Assembly (NCBI GenBank): GCA_947165505.1
Contig: CAMVAT010000013.1
Coordinates: 1-64,000 of the forward strand
Reading direction: 5' to 3'
Length of the DNA: 64,000 nt
Source: an uncultured Prevotellaceae bacterium
Lineage (GTDB): Bacteria; Bacteroidota; Bacteroidia; Bacteroidales; Bacteroidaceae
A program made the position numbers and the translations under genes. How positions within the stretch are numbered: the stretch's first letter is position 1; every line of letters starts with the position of its first letter. Positions 1 to 8,688 of the stretch are shown here, piece after piece. The notes below the pieces were generated by a model. The model saw only the letters and a list, made by a program, of their open reading frames with translations. It searched no databases and had not been told where the DNA came from.

Positions 1-262
1 AGAGCCACGTAAACATTTACGTAAATAATTATTACCCACGGCATTGCAGAGTCAACCTTTCATGTTAACTTTGCAACGAATATTCACTTAGAGGTGAGAG
101 GTATGAGGTGAGAGGTAAGAGATATGCTCCGGGGCAAGGGGCAGGGTGCAAGGGGCAGGAGATATGCTACGTGCACAAAACCGTGGAAGAACACTCAACA
201 CTGTACACTCAACACTAAACATTAAAATCGAACAAACTTAAAAACTAATAATAATTACACTT
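1..262. other. Upstream region with promoter and word repeats
   Basis: This 262 bp stretch holds no gene. It begins with a short inverted repeat (7-22, ACGTAAA arms), has a promoter at 43-73, and then a leader of about 185 nt. The leader contains GAGGTGAGAGGTAAGAG-type words (91-122) and two imperfect copies of GGGGCAAGGGGCAGG followed by GAGATATGC (130-160). The same words recur at 4901-4965. Confidence 0.6.
43..73 (+). promoter_or_regulatory. Bacteroidetes-type promoter
   Basis: ATTG (43-46), a 19 bp spacer and TAACTTTG (66-73) match the Bacteroidetes sigma-ABfr consensus. It would drive the secreted protein at 263 and perhaps the whole three-gene block through 4779. Confidence 0.55.
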
Positions 263-1162
263 ATGAAGAAAATCTTACTGATTGCATTGCTTGCGGCCTG
301 GTCGGCATACGGCTGGAGCCAGATGTCGCAGGTGGTCAGCATCGACGGCACACCCAACGGGAAGTTCGTCACACGCATGACCTTCGATGGCGACAATGTC
401 GCCCTGAGCTACGGCAACGGAGGGAGCGAGACCCTCGACGCCGGCACTTTGAACATCGACTGCTCGTACGCAGTCACCCTGTCGCAGTCCGATTCTGACG
501 GTAATACCGACAGGTTGGCTATCTACGGCGGCCGCGTGCTCGACGTGACCGTCAACCGCACCGTGAAGAGCACCTTCTGGGCACCCCTGTGCCTGCCCTT
601 CTCGATGACCGAGGCACAGATAGCCGAAGCCTTCGGCGAGGGCGCACGTGTCACCCGTCTTGACCAGGCCACTGCCACCAATATCAATTTCTCGCGCGTG
701 AGCAGCATCACCGCCGGCGAGCCCTATCTGGTGCGACTGCCCGAGGGAGCCACCGACGTCACCTCGTTCACGGCCAGCCAGGTAGCCCTCAACAACCTCG
801 CCACGGGAGCCACCATCAGCGGCGAGGCCTATGCCATGACCGGCACCATCCCCACCGCCACCCTGACCGGCGACGGCTACTACTACTTCACCACCGCCAA
901 CACCATGCGCCCGCTCATCTCCGGCAACAACATCCTGCCCCTGCGCGGCTACATGCAGGCCCTCGACGGCACCGCCGGAGCCAACGACCTGCTCTTCTCT
1001 GTCGATGACAAGGTGACAGGCATCGCCCACATCGGCGCCGACGGCATCGAGGTGAGCGAAGGCAATATCTACAACGTGAACGGCCAGCGCGTAGGCACCC
1101 GCCAGGGCAGTCTGCACAAAGGCGTATATATCATCAACGGCAAAAAAGTAGTCATCAAATGA
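263..1162 (+). CDS. Secreted protein with type IX-like C-terminal tail
   Basis: A 299-aa protein that begins with a signal peptide (MKKILLIALLAAWSAYGWSQ). The middle is rich in Thr, Ala and Gly and looks like beta-sandwich. The last 45 residues carry the IYNVNGQRV ... KGVYIINGKKVVIK pattern common at the ends of Prevotella secreted proteins. That pattern resembles type A tails of the type IX secretion system, so export or surface attachment is inferred. I recognise no enzymatic domain. The stop codon overlaps the start of the next gene by 4 bp (ATGA), and a pectate lyase follows, so a part in polysaccharide capture or use is plausible but unproven. Confidence 0.75.
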   Translation: MKKILLIALLAAWSAYGWSQMSQVVSIDGTPNGKFVTRMTFDGDNVALSYGNGGSETLDAGTLNIDCSYAVTLSQSDSDGNTDRLAIYGGRVLDVTVNRTVKSTFWAPLCLPFSMTEAQIAEAFGEGARVTRLDQATATNINFSRVSSITAGEPYLVRLPEGATDVTSFTASQVALNNLATGATISGEAYAMTGTIPTATLTGDGYYYFTTANTMRPLISGNNILPLRGYMQALDGTAGANDLLFSVDDKVTGIAHIGADGIEVSEGNIYNVNGQRVGTRQGSLHKGVYIINGKKVVIK

Positions 1163-1359
1163 AGCGCAACAACACCCTCTATATCGCCCCCGCCGTCAAG
1201 GTGACGGCCGTGGCCACCGAGCCCCTGCTCGACGTGTCAATCAACTCCGACGGCGAACCCATCGGCCAGGACCCCACCCCCGGCAGCGGCGACGACCAAG
1301 CCGCCAATCGCGGACTCTTCGACGGGCAGTTGCCCCGTCACAACAAAGTCTGGGAATAA
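1159..1359 (+). CDS. Small hypothetical protein, translationally coupled
   Basis: A 66-aa protein whose ATG overlaps the upstream stop codon. It has the layout of short Prevotella proteins: a basic start, a Y-x-A-P-x-V-K-V segment, then a Gly/Asp/Pro-rich tail (DPTPGSGDD). It has no signal peptide or membrane segment. Its function is unknown. The 4 bp overlap and the 12 bp gap to the pectate lyase put it in one transcript with both neighbours. It could be a structured leader peptide, but its codon use matches the flanking genes, so I treat it as a real gene. Confidence 0.6.
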   Translation: MKRNNTLYIAPAVKVTAVATEPLLDVSINSDGEPIGQDPTPGSGDDQAANRGLFDGQLPRHNKVWE

Positions 1360-1398
1360 GCCACCACAGCTATGAACCGTAAAACCAAGAAAAGAAAG

Positions 1399-4300
1399 AT
1401 GAAACAGCATATCATAAAAGCATTCCTCGTGCTGGCGGCCCTCTTCAGTTATCATGCCGCCCAGGCCGACAATGTCATCTTCAGCACCGACTTCACCGGC
1501 AGCGACTGGACAGGCCAGGAGATCACCGCCGGCAGCACCATCAACGGCATCTACTTCAATGCCGCCACCTTCGCCGTGAGCAGCACCGGCCTCGAAATGA
1601 ACACCGGTAATGCCAACAGCACCCGCTTCTTCGCCATCCGCCTGTCGGGCGTCAACGGCCGCGTGGATGTTTCGGTAGGCAACGGCAACGCCCGCGCCCG
1701 CATCTGCTACGCCTTCAGCGAGGGCACCGAGATCAGCAGCAACGGAGGCGGCATCTCGTCGAGCAACACCCCCTCACAAGCCAGCACCGCCGGCGAGCCC
1801 ACCACCTTCTCTTATACGATGAGCGGCTCGGGCACCGACCTGGTGATGTATCTGGGCCGTCAGGGCAGCAGCTACACCAATATCACCGACATCACCGTGA
1901 CCACCCCCGATGCCTCGGGCGGCACGAAGACCGCCGTGTCGCTGGCGTTCGACAGTCCCACCACCTTCGTCACCGTGGGCAACACCGTCACCAACACCGC
2001 CACCACCACCCCGTCGGGAATCACGGGCGTGACCTACACCAGCAACAACACCAAAGTGGCCACCGTGGGCTACTCCACCGGCGTGGTGACGGGTGTGGCT
2101 GAGGGCACCGCCACCATCACCGCCGCCTACGCAGGCGACGACACCCACTATGCCGCCACGTCGGTGACCTATCAGATCACCGTCATGGCGCAGCAAGACA
2201 AGGAAGACGTGTCGCTCTATTTCGACGACGAGCTGACCACGACCGTGGCGGTGGGCGCGAGCGTCACCAATGCCGCCGTGTGCACCCCGAGCGTCAGTCC
2301 GCTCACCTACAGCAGCAGCAATGAGAGTGTAGCCACCGTCGATGCCAACGGTCGCGTCACGGGCGTGGCCGAGGGCAGCACCACCATCACCGTCGCCTTC
2401 GCCGGCAACGACCTCTACAATGCCGCCACCGACAGCTATACGCTCACCGTGACGGCCGCCACCGAGCCCGCCACGCTCACCGCCGTGAGCAACTATACCT
2501 TCACGTTCAATGGCTGGGAGAGCGCCACGCTCACCAAGAACGTCATTAACGACAATCTCGAGGTAGCCGCCTCGTCGGCCAAGACCGTGCAGATCAAGGC
2601 CCAGACCGGTACCGCCGACAATATCGCCTTCACCAAGGCCGCCAGCATGGGCGGTGCCGGCAGCAGCGAGGGCCGCTACGTGCACATCAAGGTAGAGGCC
2701 GGCACCAAGGTCACCGCATACGGCACCACGGGTAAGAACGGCACCGAGCGCACGCTCAACATCGCCACGGGCACCCTCGACAACGTGGTAGCCACCATCC
2801 TGTCGAGCAGCACCTCGACCATCGCCTCGGGCAGCATCGAGTGCGACGAGGCCACCGACGTCTATGTCTATAGCGCCGGCAGCGGCATGACCATCTACGG
2901 CATCAAGGTAGAGACCACCGGCAGCCAGGGTGGCGGCGAGAGCGAGGAAGTGACCGTGACGCCCGCCACCGAGGGCACCGCCATCACCGACGAGATAGCC
3001 GGTGCCGTGGCACAAGACAATAACGCCAGTCAGTTGTGCGTGGAGACCATCGACGGCTCCATCTACTACTACAACACCGCCGACATCGCCGATGTGACAC
3101 TCAACGAAGAGATGGGCATCGTGAATGTGCAGCTCAAGAATGGCAGCACCGACACCTACAACGGCACCGTGCGCAACCTGTCGGTAGCCAAGGCCGCCGA
3201 GCAGGAGCAGGGCGGCGAGGTGAGCGGCACGCTCACCATCACCGAGGCCAAGGGCTGGTACGAGTCGGCCTACGTCAAGTTCACCCCCGTGAGCGGCGCC
3301 ACCTCGTACAACGTCTATGTCAAGGGCGGCCAGTACAGCAGCTACACGAAGATCGACGCCGAACTGGTGCGCAACTACGGCAGTTACGGCCGTGCCGATG
3401 TCGTGGGATTGAAAGCCGGCACCTACTCGATGAAGGTGGTGGCCGTGAGCGGCAGCACCGAGACACAGACCTACGGCGAGGCCACGGGTCTGAGCGTGCG
3501 CAACTACCAGCGCGACGGCTTCGCCCACAAAGACTTTAGCGGCGTGGGCGCCTACAACGACGACGGCACGCTGAAGTCGAACGCCAAGGTGTTCTACATC
3601 ACCAGCGAGACAGCCAAGACCATCACCACCGACGTGGTGACCAGCAGCAAGGGCGCCGTGACCACCTGCACCGGTTGGCAGACCATCATCGACGCCTACC
3701 AGAAGGGTTACGACACCACCCCCATCGCCTTCCGCGTCATCGGCACCATCCGCCTGTCCGACCTCGACCATATCTCGAGCAGCGCCGAGGGCTTGCAGAT
3801 CAAGGGCAACAAAGCTTACTCGCCGCTCAACTACACCGTTGAGGGCATCGGCGACGACGCCACCATCCACGGCTTCGGCCTGTTCATGCGCAACGCATCG
3901 AGCATCGAGCTGCGCAACCTGGGCGTGATGTGGTTCATGGACGACGGCATCTCTATCGACACCGACAACAGCCATGTGTGGATGCACAACATCGACATCT
4001 TCTACGGCCAGCCCGGCAGCGCCGCCGACCAAAAGAAGGGCGACGGCAGCATCGACATGAAAGGCGACTCGCAGTATATCACACTCGACCACGTGCACTT
4101 CTGGGACAGCGGCAAGATGTCGCTCTGCGGCATGAAGAGCGAGAGCGGTCCCAACTACATCACCTACCACCACAACTGGTTCGACCACAGCGACTCGCGC
4201 CATCCGCGTGTGCGCACCATGTCGGTACACGTGTGGAACAACTACTTCGACGGTGTATCGAAATACGGCGTGGGTGTGACCTTTGGAGCCAGTGCTTTCG

Positions 4301-4779
4301 TTGACCGCAACTACTTCCGCAACACCAAGAATCCGATGCTCAGTTCGCGCCAGGGCACCGATGCCAAGGGCGACGGCACCTTCTCGGGCGAGAACGGCGG
4401 TATCATCAAGTCGTATGGCAATGTGATGACGGGTGTGAGCACCTCTACCTATATCCCCCACACCAAGAGCAGCACCAGCTTCGACGCCTACGAGGCCACC
4501 TCGCTCAGCGAGACCGTTCCGGCCACGTACAAGGCCCTTGCAGGCGGCACCACGTACAACAACTTCGACACCAACGCGTCATTGATGTACAGCTACACCC
4601 CCGACCGTGCCTCTGACGTTCCCTCGGTGGTCACCGGCTACTGGGGAGCCGGCCGTTTGAACCACGGCGACTTCCAGTGGACGTTCAGCAACAGCTCCGA
4701 AGACGGCAACTTCGAGGTGATACAGTCGCTCCAGAGCGCCGTGCGCAGCTACACGCCCACACTGGTAGGAGGATTCTGA
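1399..4779 (+). CDS. Pectate lyase, PL1 family, with bacterial Ig domains
   Basis: A secreted enzyme predicted to cleave polygalacturonate by beta-elimination. From the ATG at 1399 it is 1126 aa. An in-frame ATG at 1372 would put nine basic residues before a good signal peptide (MKQHIIKAFLVLAALFSYHA). Two Big_2-type Ig domains lie at about 176-262 and 269-353, each with the STGVVTGVAEGTATIT type of motif, followed by a beta-rich linker region. The PL1 catalytic domain spans about 704-1126 and shows DHVHFWDSG and then SDSRHPRVR, the conserved parallel-beta-helix motifs holding the calcium-site and catalytic Arg residues. No type IX tail is present. It follows two secreted or small proteins, probably in one operon. 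Confidence 0.9.
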   Translation: MKQHIIKAFLVLAALFSYHAAQADNVIFSTDFTGSDWTGQEITAGSTINGIYFNAATFAVSSTGLEMNTGNANSTRFFAIRLSGVNGRVDVSVGNGNARARICYAFSEGTEISSNGGGISSSNTPSQASTAGEPTTFSYTMSGSGTDLVMYLGRQGSSYTNITDITVTTPDASGGTKTAVSLAFDSPTTFVTVGNTVTNTATTTPSGITGVTYTSNNTKVATVGYSTGVVTGVAEGTATITAAYAGDDTHYAATSVTYQITVMAQQDKEDVSLYFDDELTTTVAVGASVTNAAVCTPSVSPLTYSSSNESVATVDANGRVTGVAEGSTTITVAFAGNDLYNAATDSYTLTVTAATEPATLTAVSNYTFTFNGWESATLTKNVINDNLEVAASSAKTVQIKAQTGTADNIAFTKAASMGGAGSSEGRYVHIKVEAGTKVTAYGTTGKNGTERTLNIATGTLDNVVATILSSSTSTIASGSIECDEATDVYVYSAGSGMTIYGIKVETTGSQGGGESEEVTVTPATEGTAITDEIAGAVAQDNNASQLCVETIDGSIYYYNTADIADVTLNEEMGIVNVQLKNGSTDTYNGTVRNLSVAKAAEQEQGGEVSGTLTITEAKGWYESAYVKFTPVSGATSYNVYVKGGQYSSYTKIDAELVRNYGSYGRADVVGLKAGTYSMKVVAVSGSTETQTYGEATGLSVRNYQRDGFAHKDFSGVGAYNDDGTLKSNAKVFYITSETAKTITTDVVTSSKGAVTTCTGWQTIIDAYQKGYDTTPIAFRVIGTIRLSDLDHISSSAEGLQIKGNKAYSPLNYTVEGIGDDATIHGFGLFMRNASSIELRNLGVMWFMDDGISIDTDNSHVWMHNIDIFYGQPGSAADQKKGDGSIDMKGDSQYITLDHVHFWDSGKMSLCGMKSESGPNYITYHHNWFDHSDSRHPRVRTMSVHVWNNYFDGVSKYGVGVTFGASAFVDRNYFRNTKNPMLSSRQGTDAKGDGTFSGENGGIIKSYGNVMTGVSTSTYIPHTKSSTSFDAYEATSLSETVPATYKALAGGTTYNNFDTNASLMYSYTPDRASDVPSVVTGYWGAGRLNHGDFQWTFSNSSEDGNFEVIQSLQSAVRSYTPTLVGGF

Positions 4780-4780
4780 T

Positions 4781-4881
4781 TTCTCTTCGACAACGGATTT
4801 CACGGATGATACGGATTGACGACCTGCTGATTATCAGCAAAACAAGAATCTGTATCATCCGTGAAATCTGTTAGTTAAGAG
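4781..4881. repeat. Palindromic dispersed element, copy 1
   Basis: About 100 bp starting right after the pectate lyase stop. The two arms (ACGGATTTCACGGATGATAC and its near-complement) flank a 15 bp centre, TGCTGATTATCAGCA (4825-4839). The same design, inverted, occurs at 51517-51611. It could fold into a long hairpin and act as a terminator. It belongs to no family I can name. Confidence 0.75.
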
Positions 4882-5040
4882 CACGAAACCGTAACAAATT
4901 AGAGGTGAGAGGTAAGAGGTGAGAGATTAGTTTGGGGGCAAGGGGCAGGGGGCAGGAGATATGCCACGAACCCTCAACCCTCAACCGTATAAGAACCCTC
5001 AACCCTCAACCCTAACCCCTCAACCCTAACCCTTCAACAC
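4882..5040. repeat. Intergenic word repeats
   Basis: A stretch of GAGGTGAGAGGTAAGAG words (4901-4926), a G-rich GGGGCAAGGGGCAGG block and GAGATATGC, repeating the content of 91-160. It is followed by CAACCCT/CTAACCC words (4971-5037) that run up to the next start codon. There is no sign of coding. Confidence 0.65.
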
Positions 5041-5661
5041 ATGAAAAAAGTTCTTCTTATCAACGGCAGTCCCCGCTCCAACGGCAACACCTTTGAGGCC
5101 CTGAGCGAGGTAGCCGCCACCCTCAACGCCGAGGGAATAGACACCGAGATCATCAGCATCGGCAAGAAAGCCGTACAGGGTTGCATCGCCTGTGGTATGT
5201 GCGGCCGCACCGGCAAGTGTACATTCAACGACGACCTGTATTACAAAGTATGGCATGCGGTCAAAGACGGCATCGATGGTCTGGTGGTCGGTTCGCCCGT
5301 CTATTACGGCGGTCCCAACGGTTCGCTGTGCGCCCTGCTCGACCGTGTGTTCTACACACTTGGGCATGAGCTGGAGTATAAGCCAGCCGCCAGCGTGGTG
5401 GTATGCCGCCGTGGCGGCGCGTCGGCGTCGTTCGACCGTCTGAACAAATACTTCACCATCATGAACATGCCTGTGGTCAGTTCGCAGTATTGGAACATGG
5501 CCTACGGCCAGACACCCGGTCAGGTGCGCCTCGACGAGGAGGGCATGCAGACAATGCGCACCTTGGGGCACAACATGGCATGGCTCATCCGCCGCCTCGA
5601 CGTGTCGGCCTCAGGCCATCCCGACCGCGAGCAGCCCGTATGGACCAACTTTATACGGTGA
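5041..5661 (+). CDS. Flavodoxin-fold NAD(P)H oxidoreductase, iron-sulfur flavoprotein-like
   Basis: A 206-aa cytoplasmic protein of the NADPH-dependent FMN reductase/iron-sulfur flavoprotein group. The FMN phosphate loop is GSPRSNGNT at residues 9-17. A compact cluster CIACGMCGRTGKC (C-x2-C-x2-C-x5-C) near residue 48 fits an iron-sulfur site. GSPVYYGGPNG near residue 80 is the second flavin-contact loop. It probably moves electrons from NAD(P)H to a small acceptor; the substrate cannot be read from sequence. The leader is made of CAACCCT-type words and no clear promoter is seen. Confidence 0.8.
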   Translation: MKKVLLINGSPRSNGNTFEALSEVAATLNAEGIDTEIISIGKKAVQGCIACGMCGRTGKCTFNDDLYYKVWHAVKDGIDGLVVGSPVYYGGPNGSLCALLDRVFYTLGHELEYKPAASVVVCRRGGASASFDRLNKYFTIMNMPVVSSQYWNMAYGQTPGQVRLDEEGMQTMRTLGHNMAWLIRRLDVSASGHPDREQPVWTNFIR

Positions 5662-5739
5662 AGATCATTCATCGCAATCATCATACCTATTCAGACAGCC
5701 ACTTTTTACTGAAATATTTACACTTTTCACTGAATTGTT

Positions 5740-5770
5740 TTTGCAGTTTATAAGGGAAAGTGTATTTTTG
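5740..5770 (+). promoter_or_regulatory. Promoter of the efflux operon
   Basis: TTTG (5740-5743), a 19 bp spacer and TATTTTTG (5763-5770) match the Bacteroidetes consensus exactly. Transcription would start near 5775, so the GTG at 5773 cannot be the start of the TolC gene and the ATG at 5794 is favoured. Confidence 0.75.
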
Positions 5771-5793
5771 CAGTGAAATTCCCGTTTTTGTAT

Positions 5794-7140
5794 ATGAAAA
5801 AACATTTATTTAACACCAATTGGCTGTTTTTATTGACAATCTTTTCGCTGCCCCTATACGGGCAGACATCAGGAAAGAAATGGACACTCCAAGAATGCGT
5901 CGATTATGCCCTCAACCACAATATACAATTAAAGAAGAGCACCATAGCCCAACAGATGGCAGAGGAGGATGTGCTGCAGTCGCGAGCAGCCCTGCTCCCC
6001 TCGCTCAGCGCCTCGACGACACAGAGCATGACCTACCGCCCATTTATCGCGTCGGGGCAGAGCACCGTGGCCAACGGCTACGTACAGAGCAGCATCGACA
6101 AGGTATATTACAACGGGAGCTATAGCGTGAATGCCAACTGGACGGTATGGAATGGCAACCGCAACAAGAACACCATCAAACAAAACGAGCTGTCGGCACA
6201 GATGGCCGTATTAGACTCAGCCATCACCGCCCGCAGCATCGAAGAGCAGATTACACGTCTGTATGTGCAGATACTCTTCACGAAAGAAACCATCGTCATC
6301 AACGAGCAGAGCCTTGCCACCAGTCGGCTGAACGAAGAGCGTGGCAAGACGATGGTAGAAGTAGGGCAGATGAGCAAGGCCGACCTGGCCCAGTTGACCG
6401 CCCAGCGCGCATCCGACGAGTATAACATCGTGGCGGCTGAGAGCAACGTGAAGAGCTATTTGTTTCAGTTGAAACAGTTGTTAGAGTTGACCGACGCATC
6501 TGATTTTGACATTGCCACCCCCTCGACAACCGATGCCCAGGCCTTAGAGCCCATCCCCGCGCTATCAGAAGTGTATCAACTGGCCCTGGCATCCCGTCCG
6601 GAGATACAGAATGCCCGCTTGGCGATAGAGAGCAGCGAACTGAGCATCGACATCGCCAAGGCCGGCAAGTTGCCGACGATAGGCGTGAGCGCCGGTGTAG
6701 GCACCAACACCACCTCGATGAGCGACCGCGCCTGGGGAAGCCAGTTGAAGACCAATTTCGATGCGAGTGTGGGAGCCACGCTGAGCATCCCCCTCTTCGA
6801 CAACCGCCAGACGAAGACCGCGCTGAACAAGGCGCGCCTGCAACACGAGAGCAGCCTGCTCGACCTTCAGTCGAAAGAAAAAGAGTTGTATTCGACCATC
6901 GAAAGCTATTGGATAGATGCCGTGACCAATCAGAGTAAGTTTAAGGCAGCCCAGACAGCCACATCCAGCGAGCAGACCAGTTATGAACTGCTCAGCGAGC
7001 AATTCCGCTTAGGACTGAAAAACATCATCGAGCTGATGACAGGTAAGACGAATCTGGTGACAGCCCAGCAAAACGAGTTACAGAGCAAATATATGACCAT
7101 CTATAACATCTATATGCTCAAGTATTATTCTGAGATTTGA
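5794..7140 (+). CDS. TolC-family outer membrane efflux protein
   Basis: A 448-aa outer-membrane channel protein of a tripartite efflux pump. From the ATG at 5794 it has a signal peptide ending in YGQTSG, then the two long alpha-helical repeats of the OEP family (for example WTLQECVDYALNHNIQLKK near the start). It ends in the usual family way, just before YYSEI. The next genes encode an adaptor, an ATPase and a permease, so it is the outer component of a MacAB-type pump. The stop codon lies inside a GATTTGAG/GGTTTGAG word repeat that continues to 7166. Confidence 0.88.
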   Translation: MKKHLFNTNWLFLLTIFSLPLYGQTSGKKWTLQECVDYALNHNIQLKKSTIAQQMAEEDVLQSRAALLPSLSASTTQSMTYRPFIASGQSTVANGYVQSSIDKVYYNGSYSVNANWTVWNGNRNKNTIKQNELSAQMAVLDSAITARSIEEQITRLYVQILFTKETIVINEQSLATSRLNEERGKTMVEVGQMSKADLAQLTAQRASDEYNIVAAESNVKSYLFQLKQLLELTDASDFDIATPSTTDAQALEPIPALSEVYQLALASRPEIQNARLAIESSELSIDIAKAGKLPTIGVSAGVGTNTTSMSDRAWGSQLKTNFDASVGATLSIPLFDNRQTKTALNKARLQHESSLLDLQSKEKELYSTIESYWIDAVTNQSKFKAAQTATSSEQTSYELLSEQFRLGLKNIIELMTGKTNLVTAQQNELQSKYMTIYNIYMLKYYSEI

Positions 7141-7166
7141 GATTTGAGGTTTGAGATTTGAGGTTT
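7132..7166. repeat. Word repeat over the tolC stop codon
   Basis: Four to five copies of GATTTGAG or GGTTTGAG. The first copies encode the last residues and the TGA stop of the channel gene. Confidence 0.7.
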
Positions 7167-7189
7167 TAATATCATTTTATCATAATAAG

Positions 7190-8365
7190 ATGAAGAAAAT
7201 AAGTAAGATTTGGGTGTTATTAGCCCTTGCCGCAGTGGCAGCGGTGGCCTTTTGGCTGCTGAGAGGCGGGAAGCAAGAAGAGAAGATAGAATTTGTGACC
7301 GCCAAGGTAGAAGAGGCCAATCTGCAAAACAGCGTGACGGCCACAGGCACGATAGAGCCCGTGACGTCGGTGACCGTAGGTACGCAGGTGTCGGGCATCG
7401 TGAGCAAGTTGTACGTAGATTACAACAGCGAAGTGAAGAAAGGGCAAGTCATCGCCGAACTGGACAAGACCAACCTGATGAGCGAGTTGAACACCGCCAA
7501 GGCCAACCTATCGAGCGTGCAGAGTGCGTTCGCCTATCAGCAGTCTAACTTCAACCGCTACCAGACCCTGTTCTCGAAAGGCCTCATCAGCGCCAACGAC
7601 TTTGAAAGCGCGCGATTGAGCTATGAGCAGTCGAAAGAACAAGTAGCCACCGCCCAAGAGCAGGTGAAGCGCGCCCAGACCAATCTGGGTTATGCCACCA
7701 TCACCTCGCCCATCGACGGCATCGTGTTGTCGAAATCGGTAGAAGAGGGTCAGACCGTAGCCGCCAGTTTCAGCACCCCCGAGTTGTTTAAGATAGCCAA
7801 GGACTTGACGAACATGCAGGTGGTGGCCAATGTGGATGAGGCCGACATTGGCAACGTGAAAGCCGGCGAGCGCGTGACCTTCACCGTTGACGCCTATCCC
7901 GACGACACCTTCGAGGGTCGTGTCACCCAGGTGCGCCAGGAAGCGACGACGACCAACAACGTGGTGACCTACGAAGTGGTGATCAACGCCCCCAACGGCA
8001 GTATGAAGTTGAAGCCCGGACTGACCGCCAGCGTCACCATCTATACCGCCGAGCGTGCGGGTGTGCTCTGCGTACCAAGCAAAGCCTTGCGGTTCACGCC
8101 GACACCCGAGACCGTAGGCGGCAAGAAGATAGAAGACATCCAGGGCAAAAACAAGGTGTGGGTGCTGGAGGGCAACACACTGAAAGCCCGCAGTGTGCAA
8201 ATAGGCATGAGCGATGGTCTGCACACAGAGATCGTGAATGGCATCGCCAAAGGTGCCGACGTCATCACTGAAGTGAAAGTCATCACAGAAGAGGTAGAGG
8301 AAGAAGGTGAAAGCGAGCGAAGTCCCTTTGCCCCAGGACCTCCGGGAAGGAAGAAGAAAAATTAA
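7190..8365 (+). CDS. Periplasmic adaptor protein, HlyD/MacA family
   Basis: A 391-aa membrane-fusion protein starting at the ATG at 7190; the longer frame from 7151 reads through the upstream word repeat. A single N-terminal membrane anchor (WVLLALAAVAAVAFWLL) is followed by a biotinyl-lipoyl domain (GTIEPVTSVTVGTQVSG), a coiled-coil hairpin rich in Gln, Ala and Lys, and the beta-barrel domain (VDEADIGNVKAGERVTF). It bridges the inner-membrane ABC permease and the TolC-type channel. The C terminus is charged (EEVEEEGESERS). The stop codon starts an ATTAAA-type word repeat. Confidence 0.88.
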   Translation: MKKISKIWVLLALAAVAAVAFWLLRGGKQEEKIEFVTAKVEEANLQNSVTATGTIEPVTSVTVGTQVSGIVSKLYVDYNSEVKKGQVIAELDKTNLMSELNTAKANLSSVQSAFAYQQSNFNRYQTLFSKGLISANDFESARLSYEQSKEQVATAQEQVKRAQTNLGYATITSPIDGIVLSKSVEEGQTVAASFSTPELFKIAKDLTNMQVVANVDEADIGNVKAGERVTFTVDAYPDDTFEGRVTQVRQEATTTNNVVTYEVVINAPNGSMKLKPGLTASVTIYTAERAGVLCVPSKALRFTPTPETVGGKKIEDIQGKNKVWVLEGNTLKARSVQIGMSDGLHTEIVNGIAKGADVITEVKVITEEVEEEGESERSPFAPGPPGRKKKN

Positions 8366-8688
8366 AAAATTAAAGAATTAAAAAATTAAAGAATTAAAAA
8401 ATTAAAAAATTAGATAATTAAAAAATTAGATAATTAAAAATTAAAATAATAAAAAATAAAAAGGTTTGGCAAGATTTTGTGTGGCATCCCCTTAAACATA
8501 GAATTGACACACGACCCCGGCCTCTCCCTCTCCTCCGGCCTTTGGCCACCTCCCCTCGGGCAGGGGAGGCCCCCCTCTCACTTAGAGGGGGAATAAGATT
8601 AGCTCTGAATCTGGAATTACCCACACTCACTTTTCTATAACCATTAAATCATTTAAAAGAGGAGTGATCTGGCAGAAAAATCAATGAG
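8359..8688. repeat. AT word repeats and GC-rich hairpins
   Basis: A 320 bp gap inside the efflux operon. Positions 8359-8455 are copies of ATTAAAAAATTAAAG. Positions 8511-8596 hold GC-rich inverted repeats (CCTCCCCTCGGGCAGGGGAGG, then CCCCTCTCACTTAGAGGGG). The rest, up to the ATPase start, shows no gene and no clear promoter. Confidence 0.65.

Noticed and set aside
1774..4461. An 895-codon open frame on the minus strand inside the pectate lyase gene
   Set aside because: It is a shadow of the GC-rich third positions of the lyase gene. Its product is Gly/His/Val-rich with no domain, and it has no promoter or ribosome site.
4971..5037. True telomere or chromosome end
   Set aside because: The words are irregular and lie inside a gene-dense region with coding on both sides.
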